Shown here: positions 10,002 to 20,400 of the stretch, piece after piece | Numbering within the stretch: position 1 is the stretch's first letter | How the letters are laid out: each line of letters opens with the position of its first letter | Notes under the pieces: generated by a model | What the model was told of the DNA's origin: nothing | Seen by the model: only the letters and a program-made list of their open reading frames with translations | The model's database searches: none | Position numbers and translations under genes: made by a program | Assembly (NCBI GenBank): GCA_900314715.1 | Contig: OMWI01000012.1 | Span: 52,993-116,992, forward strand | Reading direction: 5' to 3' | Source of the DNA: an uncultured Prevotellaceae bacterium | GTDB lineage: Bacteria; Bacteroidota; Bacteroidia; Bacteroidales; Bacteroidaceae | DNA length: 64,000 nucleotides

Positions 10002-12848
10002 CTAATATCGTTTATACAACATGCTGTCGTACTTCTTCCTGAAAGCAGCCAACTTACGTTTGGCGTTGGCACCTGTCCAAAGAGCATCGTAGCGGTCAGT
10101 ATCCGCATGTGCATTCAGCGGCGTACTAATCTGATGAACTACGGCAAAAGAAGAAGCAGATATCGAAGAGGCACGCGAGGCAATCAAGTTGAACATGAAA
10201 TCACGCGTCATCTTGTTCACGATCTTTCTGTTGTTGAGGTCGGCGCCATTGATTTCTACGACATTTCCACGCTTGTCGGTAACGCTTAACTTACCATTAC
10301 CGCCATTAATATGCAATTTCTCACGAATACCGAGGGTATCTGAATTAGCCGTTGCATACTCTCCACCTTCAATGACATTGTCTGCATAGACTGAATTGTC
10401 TTGGAAATGATACCTGATAAATGCATTGATTTCCTCAATCATTGCCAAGGCCTTGTCGCGTGCTTCCTGACGGGCAGGACTGTCTTCAGCGTCAACCCAC
10501 TGGCTATAAATATTATAAATGTCATCCCACTTGGGTAAGCCACGTTGGTAAGCGATTGCCATTGCATCGTTGTCGGGAGCATATACCGTATAATTATATG
10601 TATTAAAATAATTAATGTTATCGGTCAAGCCATTCTTTGCAGCAAACACGTGATATGCTTCCATACGCTTTTTCTTCGTTACCATGTTGATTTCAGACAA
10701 CCTGTCGCTGGCAAATCCCATTAACGTATCGCCTACTTCACTACTGATGTAGCTACACAAATCCATGAACTCGGAGAACTGGTCGTTTTCATCTAATACG
10801 TTATAAACAGAATTGATAGGTCCTTGAATGACGTGGTCAATAGCATAAGAAACACCATTTTCTTGGTTATAAGTCTTAGTGATATACGACATTGGGTAAC
10901 CGTTGTCGATTTGCGAACCACTCGCTACCCTACCATCACCAAAGGTAATTTCACCACCGTGCTTGGTCTTGTAAAAACGATTGGTTCCCATCTTCTCGTC
11001 GTTTGACAATACGACCGTATGATAATTCAATATGTCAATCAACTGCGACCTGAAGTTAGCTGTAGGTACCATTCCCAAGGAGTCGGAAACTTCACCCGTC
11101 GCTGGATTATATTTCCATTGAGAGCACATCACGTAAGGATTCGTCTTTACATAGTAGAACTTCAATACGCGTGGCTGGTCATGTTTCAAGTACGTAGGAT
11201 CGACATAGTAATTCTTAAATGCATCGTCGGTTGGGATAAAGAATCCGTAATTAGCACTCATGGCGAGCAAGTAAGCATAGAAGTTCAAGTTCAAGCCCAA
11301 CGGAGAAATACCGTTACCATCATTGATGGCTTGGTTAAATATTCTCATGTTTTCACTCAACAATGCAGGGGCTGAAACAGCAACGTAGCGGTTTGGTGCA
11401 AATACGGTATTCAGCATATAAGCTACACCATTATTGGCAATCTTCACGTCGTAACTACCATCAGCATTCTTGTTCAACACTTCAGTATTAATTCCCATGG
11501 GGTCAGATGCATCGTCCATCACGTCGCCGAACTTACTGGGAACGGTTCCTACGAATGAACTCTTCATCAAGTTGTTCAAGAATGCCTGAACAATATCGAT
11601 AGGAATAGAGTCGATGTTCTCATTGAGGTTAGCCTCGATGTTTTCCAACTTACCGAACTGGTTGATAAGAAACTCACCTGAACCACCTGGCAAGAAGTAT
11701 TTCTTCATGGCTTCATCGGTAGGAACGAAGATTGTAGCCAGGTCGCTCAATGCGTTAGAACCAGTTTGACCATTTGTGTACGTGTTCCATCCTGGGTCGA
11801 AGTTCAACAAATACTGAACGGTGGCACCATTGGGGTCAACGTTCAAAGAACTTCCTTGCGAACGAGCACTGAAATAGCGCTTTTCGAAGATGGAGTCAAT
11901 CAACTGCAAGCCGTACATCTGTGCATAGTCGTTATAGTTGTTGGTCACAGTTGCATTGAAGAACGGAGCACTGAAACGGTCAAGCATCCTACTGAAATAG
12001 TTGCTCTCGCCATTGGTACGAATCAACTCTGCCAAGTTGCCTGGAGGCACGAGCACGTCTTCCAATTGGTGGATATATCCGTTTTGACAAGTTACGTCGG
12101 GCTTGATGATTTTGTTACGGAAGATGTAAGCCGAGTTGTCCTCGTCGCTATAGGGAGCGCCCGTAATAATTTCGAAATCGCTGTCCTTGCCACGAGTGGA
12201 GATGTCGTTACCCGTCATCTGCTCAGAGGTAAAGTGTACCATCATAGGCGTAGTAGCGTCCATCACCATGTGAATGCCATTCTTCATGAACTTCTCCCAA
12301 TACTTGTTGTTGGCAGGAAGTTTATCCAATGTAGAAGGCAATCCACCTTGGATAAAGGTAATGGAGTCAATCACGTTAACACCTGTAGAGTGCTTCATGG
12401 CAATACCAGGTGTAACTTCATTGCCAATAGGCACGTTGGAAAGCATTTCTACGAGGATGGCATTGTCGAGCATGGATGAATAAAGCAATTGCTTCTTCAT
12501 CGGCTCCGTCAAGTCCTCATACTTGGAAACGCCCCATGTGTTGTTGGCATAGAAACGTTCAAATGCCTCGTCATTGGCTGGGAAGATGGTCTTTGAACCT
12601 GTCTTCGCCAATGTCTCGGCATAGCCCAAATCATCGATGAGCCGCACGTAGTTCTTAAAAGTACCTGTCAGTACTTCGGGGTTTGGATTAGACAACTCCG
12701 TGTAAATACTGTTACCCAACCAACTCGGGTAGTTGCCCTCGTCGTCTAAGGTGTAATCGTCTTTACATGAAGTGAATCCACCACACATCACCGCCAAACA
12801 AGATCCAAGCAAGACCTTTTTGGTCAGTTTTACAAAGCGGTAATTCAT
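10002..12848 (-). CDS. Large fasciclin lipoprotein with about four FAS1 modules; first gene of the operon
   Basis: A 948-residue lipoprotein: signal peptide ending 'GGFTSC' (Cys about 28) followed by K-D-D, a surface-export type tail. FAS1-like modules are recognisable by the repeated 'xFxPxDxAxxxY' core: 'KTIFPANDEAFERFYANN' (about 85), 'ATIFVPTDEAMKKYF' (about 370), 'YGFFIPTDDAFKNYYVDP' (about 535) and 'YTVYAPDNDAMAIAYQRG' (about 755). Each is followed by a segment resembling 'NGYIHQLEDVL' or 'NGVSYAIDHVI', the conserved end of the fold. It is probably an extended surface rod that binds or presents glycan to the SusCD pair encoded 19 bp downstream. Being first behind the promoter, it should be the most strongly transcribed gene of the operon. 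No enzyme motif was found. The FAS1 call is strong; the glycan role is inference. Confidence 0.85.
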   Translation of the reverse strand: MNYRFVKLTKKVLLGSCLAVMCGGFTSCKDDYTLDDEGNYPSWLGNSIYTELSNPNPEVLTGTFKNYVRLIDDLGYAETLAKTGSKTIFPANDEAFERFYANNTWGVSKYEDLTEPMKKQLLYSSMLDNAILVEMLSNVPIGNEVTPGIAMKHSTGVNVIDSITFIQGGLPSTLDKLPANNKYWEKFMKNGIHMVMDATTPMMVHFTSEQMTGNDISTRGKDSDFEIITGAPYSDEDNSAYIFRNKIIKPDVTCQNGYIHQLEDVLVPPGNLAELIRTNGESNYFSRMLDRFSAPFFNATVTNNYNDYAQMYGLQLIDSIFEKRYFSARSQGSSLNVDPNGATVQYLLNFDPGWNTYTNGQTGSNALSDLATIFVPTDEAMKKYFLPGGSGEFLINQFGKLENIEANLNENIDSIPIDIVQAFLNNLMKSSFVGTVPSKFGDVMDDASDPMGINTEVLNKNADGSYDVKIANNGVAYMLNTVFAPNRYVAVSAPALLSENMRIFNQAINDGNGISPLGLNLNFYAYLLAMSANYGFFIPTDDAFKNYYVDPTYLKHDQPRVLKFYYVKTNPYVMCSQWKYNPATGEVSDSLGMVPTANFRSQLIDILNYHTVVLSNDEKMGTNRFYKTKHGGEITFGDGRVASGSQIDNGYPMSYITKTYNQENGVSYAIDHVIQGPINSVYNVLDENDQFSEFMDLCSYISSEVGDTLMGFASDRLSEINMVTKKKRMEAYHVFAAKNGLTDNINYFNTYNYTVYAPDNDAMAIAYQRGLPKWDDIYNIYSQWVDAEDSPARQEARDKALAMIEEINAFIRYHFQDNSVYADNVIEGGEYATANSDTLGIREKLHINGGNGKLSVTDKRGNVVEINGADLNNRKIVNKMTRDFMFNLIASRASSISASSFAVVHQISTPLNAHADTDRYDALWTGANAKRKLAAFRKKYDSMLYKRY

Positions 12849-12916
12849 ACTTGTTAAGATTTTAGTTATTATTTGTTTGTTGATAATTATAAGCTTATAT
12901 TTAGGTGTTTAGGATG

Positions 12917-12924
12917 CAAATATA
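12917..12924 (-). promoter_or_regulatory. Probable -7 promoter element of the fasciclin/SusCD operon
   Basis: On the minus strand the bases read TATATTTG, an exact TAnnTTTG match to the Bacteroidota -7 box, about 68 bp before the operon's first ATG (12848). A clear TTG -33 element at the usual distance was not found; the upstream sequence is a T/A tract. The 247-bp gap is shared with the divergent GH2 gene. Confidence 0.6.
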
Positions 12925-13063
12925 GTATAATTTTTTTAAATAAAACTTTTTAAATGACAATTTTGTGTTAAAATCCCGTATTTTGGGGCAATTTTCCCAC
13001 ATATTCAACATATAATGTCACTCATGTTTTACAATAGTTGATAATTGTTTCGCAAAAAAGTAT

Positions 13064-13071
13064 TATCTTTG
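13064..13071 (+). promoter_or_regulatory. Probable -7 promoter element of the GH2 gene
   Basis: TATCTTTG matches TAnnTTTG. Candidate TTG -33 elements lie at 13038 and 13045. The box is 24 bp before the ATG at 13096, which makes the longer in-frame start at 13045 impossible as part of the same transcript. Confidence 0.65.
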
Positions 13072-13095
13072 CAACCACAAACAAAACGACGAAAC

Positions 13096-16002
13096 ATGAA
13101 AAAAAAGTTATTCCTTCTTCCGTTGACACTATTATTCGTTGCCACAAATATGTGGGCAATCAATCACACGATAAACAACAAATACCGTCAATATATCGAC
13201 TTGTCGGGAACATGGAAATTGGCATTGGGAAACGATAGCATCTTCAATGACATCATCCAACTTCCCGGTACAACCGACACCAATCGGAAAGGAATGCTGA
13301 ATACCAACAAAAGCGAAACCACACACTTAACGCGATTATACCCCTATGTGGGACGAGCATGGTATCAACGTACCGTGGAAATCCCAGCATCATGGAAGGA
13401 CAAACTGATATACTTGCACTTGGAACGCACAAAACCCTCTTGCTTATACGTTGACGGCATTTCCATTTTCAGTCTCAAGGAAGTATCCACTCCTCAAACC
13501 TATCATCTCGATGGTTATCTAACTCCTGGCAAACATACCTTGACCATTGAGGTAGACAATAGCGTGCAAATGCCAACAGAAAGGAGTTACAATCAATTAC
13601 CCCAACAATTGTTTACCAGCAGTCATGCTTTTACCGAAGACACGCAAACCAACTGGAACGGTATCATCGGCGATATTTCTCTTGAAGCCATAGACACCAT
13701 CAACGTTTGTGGAATACATATTACTCCTGTTATCAAGGAAAAGATAATTCAATTGCAATTATTTATTAATGGTTGGCTTAGTCCTCAAGCGAAAATACAA
13801 GTAAGAGCTATTCCGTTGGGATGGAATGGAAAGATTAGTTTTCTTGACCTAAAGGGCAAGGATTTTGATAATACGGGCGAAGAATTCTATGAGAAAAAAG
13901 TTGACATGTATATCCAAGACATGAAGCTATGGAGTGAATTCGAACCAAACCTCTATTCGTTGGAAGTGGAAATAGACGGGAAAGACCTAACAAGTACTAC
14001 TTTCGGTATGCGAGAGTTCACCGCTGACGAACATCATTTTTACATCAACGGAGAAAAAACATTTCTTCGTGGAAAGCACGATGCTTGTGTTTTCCCTCTA
14101 ACGGCGCATGTTCCGATGGATGTTGATTCTTGGAAGAAATATTTAGGAACTTGTAAGGAATACGGTATCAACCATTTACGTTTCCATTCATGGTGTCCGC
14201 CAGAGGCTGCCTTTGTTGCTGCTGATGAGTTGGGTGTTTACTTGCAACCAGAACTACCATTTTGGGGAGACTTCAAGGCTGAAGACCCATTGTTAATGAG
14301 ATGTTTGTTACAAGAAGGACGAAACATTTTCAACACATACGCCAACCATCCTTCGTTCGTGATGTTTGCCTTGGGAAATGAATTATGGGGTTCCATCGAC
14401 AAAATGAAGGAATTCGTAGATGTTTTCAGAAAAGAAAACCCATCAAAACTATTTACATTCGGCTCTAACTATTATTTAGGTTATCAAGGAATCAAAGATG
14501 GAATGGATTACTTCACCACTTGTCGCATCGGCGGAGAAGCTTGGGGAAGTTACAACACACATACGAGAGGTTCGTTTTCGTTTGCTGATGCGGCAGATGG
14601 AGGATTGATAAACCATACCTATCCCAATGCTATCATGAATTTCGACGAGGCATGTGACAAAGCAACTGTTCCCGTTATTAGTCATGAAACGGGACAATTC
14701 CAACACATCCCCGACTTCAACCATGAGATTCCCAAATACACGGGTGCATTATATCCATATAACATGGAAATATTTAGGAGTCGCTTGCAAAAGGCTGGAA
14801 TGTTGCACCAATTGAAGGATTTCAATCGTGCAACGGGTAAATGGGCGGCTAATCTCTATAAGGCTGATATTGAAATGGACTTGCGAACAAGAAATATGGC
14901 TGGTTTCCAACTCTTGGATTTACAAGATTACCCTGGCCAAGGTTCTGCTTACGTAGGCATTCTCGATGCTTTTATGGAAAACAAGGGCTTTATTTCTCCA
15001 TCTGAATGGCGCGCCTTTTGTTCACCTGTAGTTACCATGTTCAACATGGAAAAGTATTGCTTCACCGAAGGAGAACCTTTGAAATGGGATGTGCTTATCG
15101 CCAATTACGGCAACCATTCTTTGGCAGGAAAGGAAGTTCATTACAATATCACATATCAACAAAATGGCGAGAACAAGTCAAACTCGGGTTTGTTGACAAT
15201 TAACCGTGACGAAAAAGGATTGATGAACGCGGGAAGCATTACGATTCCCTCTCCTACCTTCAATACCATTCAAGGTGAGAATCCTCATCCTATCCAAGCG
15301 AAAGTGAGTGTCGGAATAACGGGAGAAACAAACGACAACAGTTATCCAATATGGATTTATCCTGCTCATTATCCACAAGTAAAACTCAACAAGAAGGTGA
15401 TTGTCACTCAAGAAATGACCGATGAAATCGCCAAAAAGCTTCAAAAGGGTGCTCGTGTATTATGGACTCCCACGAATGATAGTACCTTCAACACCATTGA
15501 CCCGCTATTCCAAACCGACTATTGGAATTATCGCATGTTTAAAACCATTTGCGAGAACAACAAAAAGACTGTTTCTCCAGGTACAATGGGTATCTTATGC
15601 GAACCGAAACATCCTGTTTTCAACTTCTATCCGACGGAAGAACACACCAATTGGCAATGGTTTCCTATCTTGAAAAATAGCAGGCCATTGGTTTTAGATA
15701 ATCTCCCTAAAAGTTATTTTCCTATCATACAAGTCATCGACAATATCGAGCGCAACCATAAATTAGGCATCTTGATGGAATGGAAAGTTGGTAAGGGAAG
15801 TCTGCTTATATGTATGACCGACCTGAATAAATGTTCGGAATATCCTGAAGGCAAAGCATTCCGCCATTCATTGATGAATTACTTGACTTCTGATGACTTC
15901 AATCCGCAGACACAAGTATCCTTGAAAGAACTCTTGGAAACGCTTCGTGAGAAAATAACCGAAAAAGAGATGGACGAATTGAACAACATTTCACCTTATT
16001 AA
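13096..16002 (+). CDS. Secreted glycoside hydrolase family 2 (beta-galactosidase/beta-glucuronidase-like)
   Basis: A 968-residue GH2-type enzyme that should cleave non-reducing-end beta-linked sugars in the periplasm or at the surface. The start at 13096 gives a clean signal peptide ('KKLFLLPLTLLFVATNMWA') and fits the promoter box just upstream; an in-frame ATG at 13045 lies before that box. Domain order: N-terminal sugar-binding jelly roll ('YIDLSGTWKLALGND', 'RAWYQRTVEIPASW'), immunoglobulin-like domain, then a TIM barrel. The catalytic acid/base Glu is in 'FALGNELWGS' (about 429) and the nucleophile candidate Glu in 'ISHETGQF' (about 531), as expected for clan GH-A. The C-terminal 300 residues form further beta domains. 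It is divergent from the SusCD operon and so may act on the same glycan. Substrate specificity cannot be assigned by eye. Confidence 0.88.
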   Translation: MKKKLFLLPLTLLFVATNMWAINHTINNKYRQYIDLSGTWKLALGNDSIFNDIIQLPGTTDTNRKGMLNTNKSETTHLTRLYPYVGRAWYQRTVEIPASWKDKLIYLHLERTKPSCLYVDGISIFSLKEVSTPQTYHLDGYLTPGKHTLTIEVDNSVQMPTERSYNQLPQQLFTSSHAFTEDTQTNWNGIIGDISLEAIDTINVCGIHITPVIKEKIIQLQLFINGWLSPQAKIQVRAIPLGWNGKISFLDLKGKDFDNTGEEFYEKKVDMYIQDMKLWSEFEPNLYSLEVEIDGKDLTSTTFGMREFTADEHHFYINGEKTFLRGKHDACVFPLTAHVPMDVDSWKKYLGTCKEYGINHLRFHSWCPPEAAFVAADELGVYLQPELPFWGDFKAEDPLLMRCLLQEGRNIFNTYANHPSFVMFALGNELWGSIDKMKEFVDVFRKENPSKLFTFGSNYYLGYQGIKDGMDYFTTCRIGGEAWGSYNTHTRGSFSFADAADGGLINHTYPNAIMNFDEACDKATVPVISHETGQFQHIPDFNHEIPKYTGALYPYNMEIFRSRLQKAGMLHQLKDFNRATGKWAANLYKADIEMDLRTRNMAGFQLLDLQDYPGQGSAYVGILDAFMENKGFISPSEWRAFCSPVVTMFNMEKYCFTEGEPLKWDVLIANYGNHSLAGKEVHYNITYQQNGENKSNSGLLTINRDEKGLMNAGSITIPSPTFNTIQGENPHPIQAKVSVGITGETNDNSYPIWIYPAHYPQVKLNKKVIVTQEMTDEIAKKLQKGARVLWTPTNDSTFNTIDPLFQTDYWNYRMFKTICENNKKTVSPGTMGILCEPKHPVFNFYPTEEHTNWQWFPILKNSRPLVLDNLPKSYFPIIQVIDNIERNHKLGILMEWKVGKGSLLICMTDLNKCSEYPEGKAFRHSLMNYLTSDDFNPQTQVSLKELLETLREKITEKEMDELNNISPY

Positions 16003-16029
16003 ATATGAAAGAACAACCTATCAAATACT

Positions 16030-17343
16030 ATGGAAAAACTTATACACTATGTTTGGAAGCACAAAATGTATCCTTTACGCGAGCTAAACACTACGTTTGG
16101 CGAGCCTATAGACGTTATTGACACAGGCCTATACAATAGGAATGCTGGTCCTGACTTTTTCAACGCGAAAATTAAAATAGATAATACGCTATGGGTGGGA
16201 AATGTGGAAATACATGAAAAAGCAAGCGATTGGTATGCGCATGGGCATCATCTCGACGCAGCATATAATAACACGGTGCTGCATGTTTGCCGTATTATCG
16301 ACTCAGAACCACGAACTTGCGATGGGAGATTGCTGAAACAAATGCAATTAGACATTCCTGAGGGTCTTGAAAAACACTATCATGAATTGCTTACGATTGA
16401 CCAATATCCTCCTTGTTACAAGATTATACCCGACTTATCACGGTTGATGGTTCATTCGTGGATGAGTGCTTTGCAAACGGAACGATTGGAACAAAAGACA
16501 CAAGCCATACAAAAGAGAGTGGAAAAATGCAATGGCTCATGGGAAACGGCACTTTTCATCACCCTCGCACGTAATTACGGATTCGGAATCAACGGAGACG
16601 CATTCGAGAAATGGGCACAAAGCATTCCGCTTTCCAGCGTAGCGCATCATCGTGATGACCTCTTTCAAATAGAAGCCATCTTCATGGGACAAGCAGGTTT
16701 ACTGGAACTTGACAGCATTCCTACCCGATACCATCAAGAAGCATTAAATGAAGGATACTTTGCGAAATTACGTAATGAATATCTCTATCTATCTCATAAA
16801 TTCTCGATGAAACCGATAGATTTTAAATGGTGGAAGTTCTTGAGACTAAGACCGCAAAACTTTCCCCACATACGTATTTCCCAATTGGCAAATCTCTATT
16901 ATTCGAAGAAAGCTGGACTCAGTTTGCTGATGGATTGCAAAACCATCAAGGAGGTGGAAGATGCTCTAAACACGCATGTAACACCATATTGGGAAACGCA
17001 TTATACCTTCGGCTCTATCAGCGAAAAGAACCAAAAGCAACTGTCGCAACACTCTCTTAACCTCATCATTATCAATACGGTTGTTCCCGTGTTATTCGCC
17101 TATGGACGATACAAGATGAACGAAAAGCTTTGTGATCGTGCTTTCGATTTCTTGGAACAACTGAAAGCTGAAGACAACCATATCGTAAGGACTTGGAAAG
17201 AATGTGGATTGGACGTTGAAAACGCTGGTGATTCTCAAGCACTCATTCAATTGAAATTAGAGTATTGCGACAAAAAAGATTGTTTGCGTTGTAGAATGGG
17301 CTACGAATACTTGAAATCCAAGGTAAAAAAGACTAATTCATAA
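16030..17343 (+). CDS. DUF2851 family protein
   Basis: A cytoplasmic-looking protein of 437 residues (no signal peptide or membrane segment) recognised as the Bacteroidota-specific DUF2851 family from its N-terminus: 'IHYVWKHKMYP', 'NAGPDFFNAKIKIDNTLWVG' and 'NVEIHEKASDW', followed by 'NNTVLHVC'. A cysteine-bearing end ('CDKKDCLRCRMG', about 418-429) could bind metal. The 'G-N-V-E-I-H' and 'H..D.AYNNTVLHV' pattern is reminiscent of metal- or nuclease-type cores, but no function is established to my knowledge. It starts 27 bp after the GH2 stop, so it may be read through from that promoter, although a functional link to glycan use is not expected. Confidence 0.88.
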   Translation: MEKLIHYVWKHKMYPLRELNTTFGEPIDVIDTGLYNRNAGPDFFNAKIKIDNTLWVGNVEIHEKASDWYAHGHHLDAAYNNTVLHVCRIIDSEPRTCDGRLLKQMQLDIPEGLEKHYHELLTIDQYPPCYKIIPDLSRLMVHSWMSALQTERLEQKTQAIQKRVEKCNGSWETALFITLARNYGFGINGDAFEKWAQSIPLSSVAHHRDDLFQIEAIFMGQAGLLELDSIPTRYHQEALNEGYFAKLRNEYLYLSHKFSMKPIDFKWWKFLRLRPQNFPHIRISQLANLYYSKKAGLSLLMDCKTIKEVEDALNTHVTPYWETHYTFGSISEKNQKQLSQHSLNLIIINTVVPVLFAYGRYKMNEKLCDRAFDFLEQLKAEDNHIVRTWKECGLDVENAGDSQALIQLKLEYCDKKDCLRCRMGYEYLKSKVKKTNS

Positions 17344-17359
17344 AAATCAAATGAAAAAT

Positions 17360-17390
17360 TTGCTAAATCCACATAATTAATATATTTTTG
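17360..17390 (+). promoter_or_regulatory. Promoter of the 1343-residue secreted protein gene
   Basis: TTG at 17360-17362 and TATTTTTG (TAnnTTTG) at 17383-17390 are separated by 20 bp, an almost ideal Bacteroidota promoter. Transcription should start near 17397, leaving a leader of about 77 nt before the ATG at 17474. Confidence 0.75.
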
Positions 17391-17473
17391 CAAAATAGAT
17401 TTGCAATACCCGTAACTTGAAAATAACGAGAACCTAATTATATTCATCATTTATTAACAAATCCAAACAGCTT

Positions 17474-20400
17474 ATGAAACAATTAAGACTCATCACGGCT
17501 ATGCTATTAGCCATGTTCGTTAGCCAAGTTTCTGCTCAATCATGGACACCTGCTGACGTTGCAGACGGTAATTATTACGTCCTCAACGTAGGTAGCAACA
17601 TGTATTGGGGAGCAGGCAACGATTGGGGAACACGTGCCTCTTTAGTTACAGTTCCCGATTACGTAACGTTCGCAAAACTGGAAGACGGTACGTACACGAT
17701 GGAAACACGCGTTAACAACGGTGGCACGGCTTATTACTTTGAAGGGGATTACATGGACAATGGCAATCCCAAGCATCTTACTATCGAGACAAACGGGGAA
17801 GTATTCGTTATCGGTGATGGAAGCATCCTCTATGGTTACGATGGTACTTCTACCATTCTCGGTAAGAATCTTACTGACAAGGAAGCTGCTAATGCTCAAT
17901 GGAAATTGATTCCTGAAGCAGATATGTTGGCTGAATGGAATGCTGCCATGGCTGGTGCATCGGTTGACAATCCCGTCAGTGCAACTTTCTTGATGAAAGA
18001 CCCTAACTTTAACCGCAATCACCGCGACCAAGTTTTCTGGTCAATACAAGCTGCCAATTCCAACTTGTCTGGTGGAAACAACCTCAACAACTGCGCAGAG
18101 TCTTATCACTCAACGTTTGTGCTCAGTCAGACTGTCGAGAATGTGCCCAATGGTGTTTATAGCATGACCGCACAGGGATTCTATCGTCAAGATGGAAGCG
18201 GCATTGACGATCTACCTGTATTCTACATCAATGACGAGACAACGGTATTTCCCGTGAGAACTGGTTCAGAAAACTCAATGAGTGCCGCATCTGAATCATT
18301 CACCAATGGTTTATACACCATCAGTCCTATTTTCGTAAAGGTAGAAAATGGTACCATTACTGTTGGTGCAAGAAACGAGAACAACACGACTCTTTGGTGT
18401 ATTTGGGATAATTTCCAACTCACTTATTTCGGTGATGTGGAAATTGGCGACGTGAAATTCTCATCTCTCGTAAAATCATTAGATGATCTTCGCGTGAAGG
18501 CTGACAATTTGCAAGGTGCCGAAGGTATCAGCGATGCAGCAAAACAACAATTAATGGATGTGCTTACCGCTACTGCTGACGTAGAAAAGACAGAAGATGC
18601 CTTGAATGCAGCCATTCAATCACTTACTTCAGCTATCAATGGCGCCAATGCCTCTGTGAAGGCGAAGACCGTTCTTGATGCCATGAAAGCACAGATGGAT
18701 GCTACCAACGTTTACACGGCTGAAGCTTATGAAGCATATAAAGCTGTTTACGACAACCTGATGGTTAAATACAACGAAGGTACGATAACCATTGAAGAAG
18801 CTAACGCATTGGAGAATCCTTCTGCCCTTATCGGTTGGCACGTAGAAAATATCATCGATGACTTGTTGCTCAGTCCTTGGGGCGTAAGCAACTACGATAG
18901 CGACTTGTATATCAACACATGGTCGGTTGAAGGTCAAAATGATGGTACTAATTTCCTTGTTCCTTTCTTCGAGTATTGGACAGGTGACGCTAACTCATTG
19001 GCAACAAAGACTCACACCGCAACATTGGAAGGCTTGGCTCCTGGTAAATATTCCATCTCCGCATGGGTTCGCGTTCGAGCAAAGGACGGCTACACCGCTC
19101 CAGCAACGGGTATTACCTTGCAATTGAACGATGGAACTCCCGTTGACGTAACTGCTGGAAAACAAGTGGGAACATCTCAATTCTACATCGACAACTTCCG
19201 CGCTACTGGTGAGGTTGGTGAAGATGGAAAGATGGAAATCAAGTTCAACGTCCTTGATGGCAATAACATCAGTTGGCTCTCATTCAAGAATCTCAACTAC
19301 GAGAGCGTTTACGAAGGCGCAAACCTTGACTTTGCAGAGAGTACACCATTAACCAACGGTATCTGTACGTATGAGAAGGACATGGAAGCCAATGGTACTA
19401 TCTATAGTCACCAGCAACCTGTTGAAGGTTGGGAGATTGCCGTAGAAAACGGTGATGCTCGTGCTGGTGGCGTATTTGCTTACGGTGGTGACGAAAATGC
19501 TTGGCTTGGCGGTAAGGGTTATGTTTCTCCTGCTACCAATCCTGAAGGTGTAGCAGAAGGAAACGCCCTCGGTGTCGTTGCCGTATGGTCTGCTACCGTT
19601 CAATATACACAAAAGTTAACGCTCGAAGCTGGAAGTTACGTTCTTACCATTCCTATTTACAATTCGGCAGGTGGCACAAACGTTCCTGTTAAGAGTTTGA
19701 TTGGCTTCATCGCTGGTGATGGTAAGGAATATTTAGCTGAAGCTAAGGCTTATCCAGTTGGTACATGGACGAACGAAGTGATTACCTTCACGCTCGACAA
19801 ACCAACTACGGGTGTTCTCTCATTGGGTTATCAAGGACAAAACGTAGGTTCTGGCAATGCACAACACCTATTCATCGACCGCGTTGACATCAAGGCTGTT
19901 AGCAATACAGATGCCATTCGTGCCGAACTTGAAAAGGTTATCGCCGTTGCCAATGGTACTATCGAGGCTCGCCAAGGTGTTGGCGAAGGTCTGTTTGCCA
20001 TTCCAGAAAGTGCCGTTGAAGAATACATGAATGCCGTTTATGCCGCACAAGACGTATACGACAATGAGGCCGCAACTGAAGAGGAAATTCGAACTGCCAT
20101 TGAAACACTTACGGAAGCTGGTAAGGTTTACGCTAACTCTGCCGTTCAACCAAATCCTGAAAAGAAATATACTTTCAAGCAAAAGGCAAGTGGCCTCTAC
20201 CTCTCATTATATGATGAAGGCGAAGGTGGAAATGGTGTACGTTTGGCAGAAGAACCACAAGAATTGTCGTTTGTTCCTACCGATGGTGGCTATTATATCA
20301 CCGACGGTACACTTTACGTAGGTCTTGCAGGAACCAACAACTGGACGATGTCGGCATTGGCAGACAATAAGCTTGTTATCAATGTCAACAATCTCGGTAA

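Noticed and set aside
13045-13095. Longer start for the GH2 gene
   Set aside because: It lies upstream of the TATCTTTG promoter box, and the signal peptide begins at the ATG at 13096.
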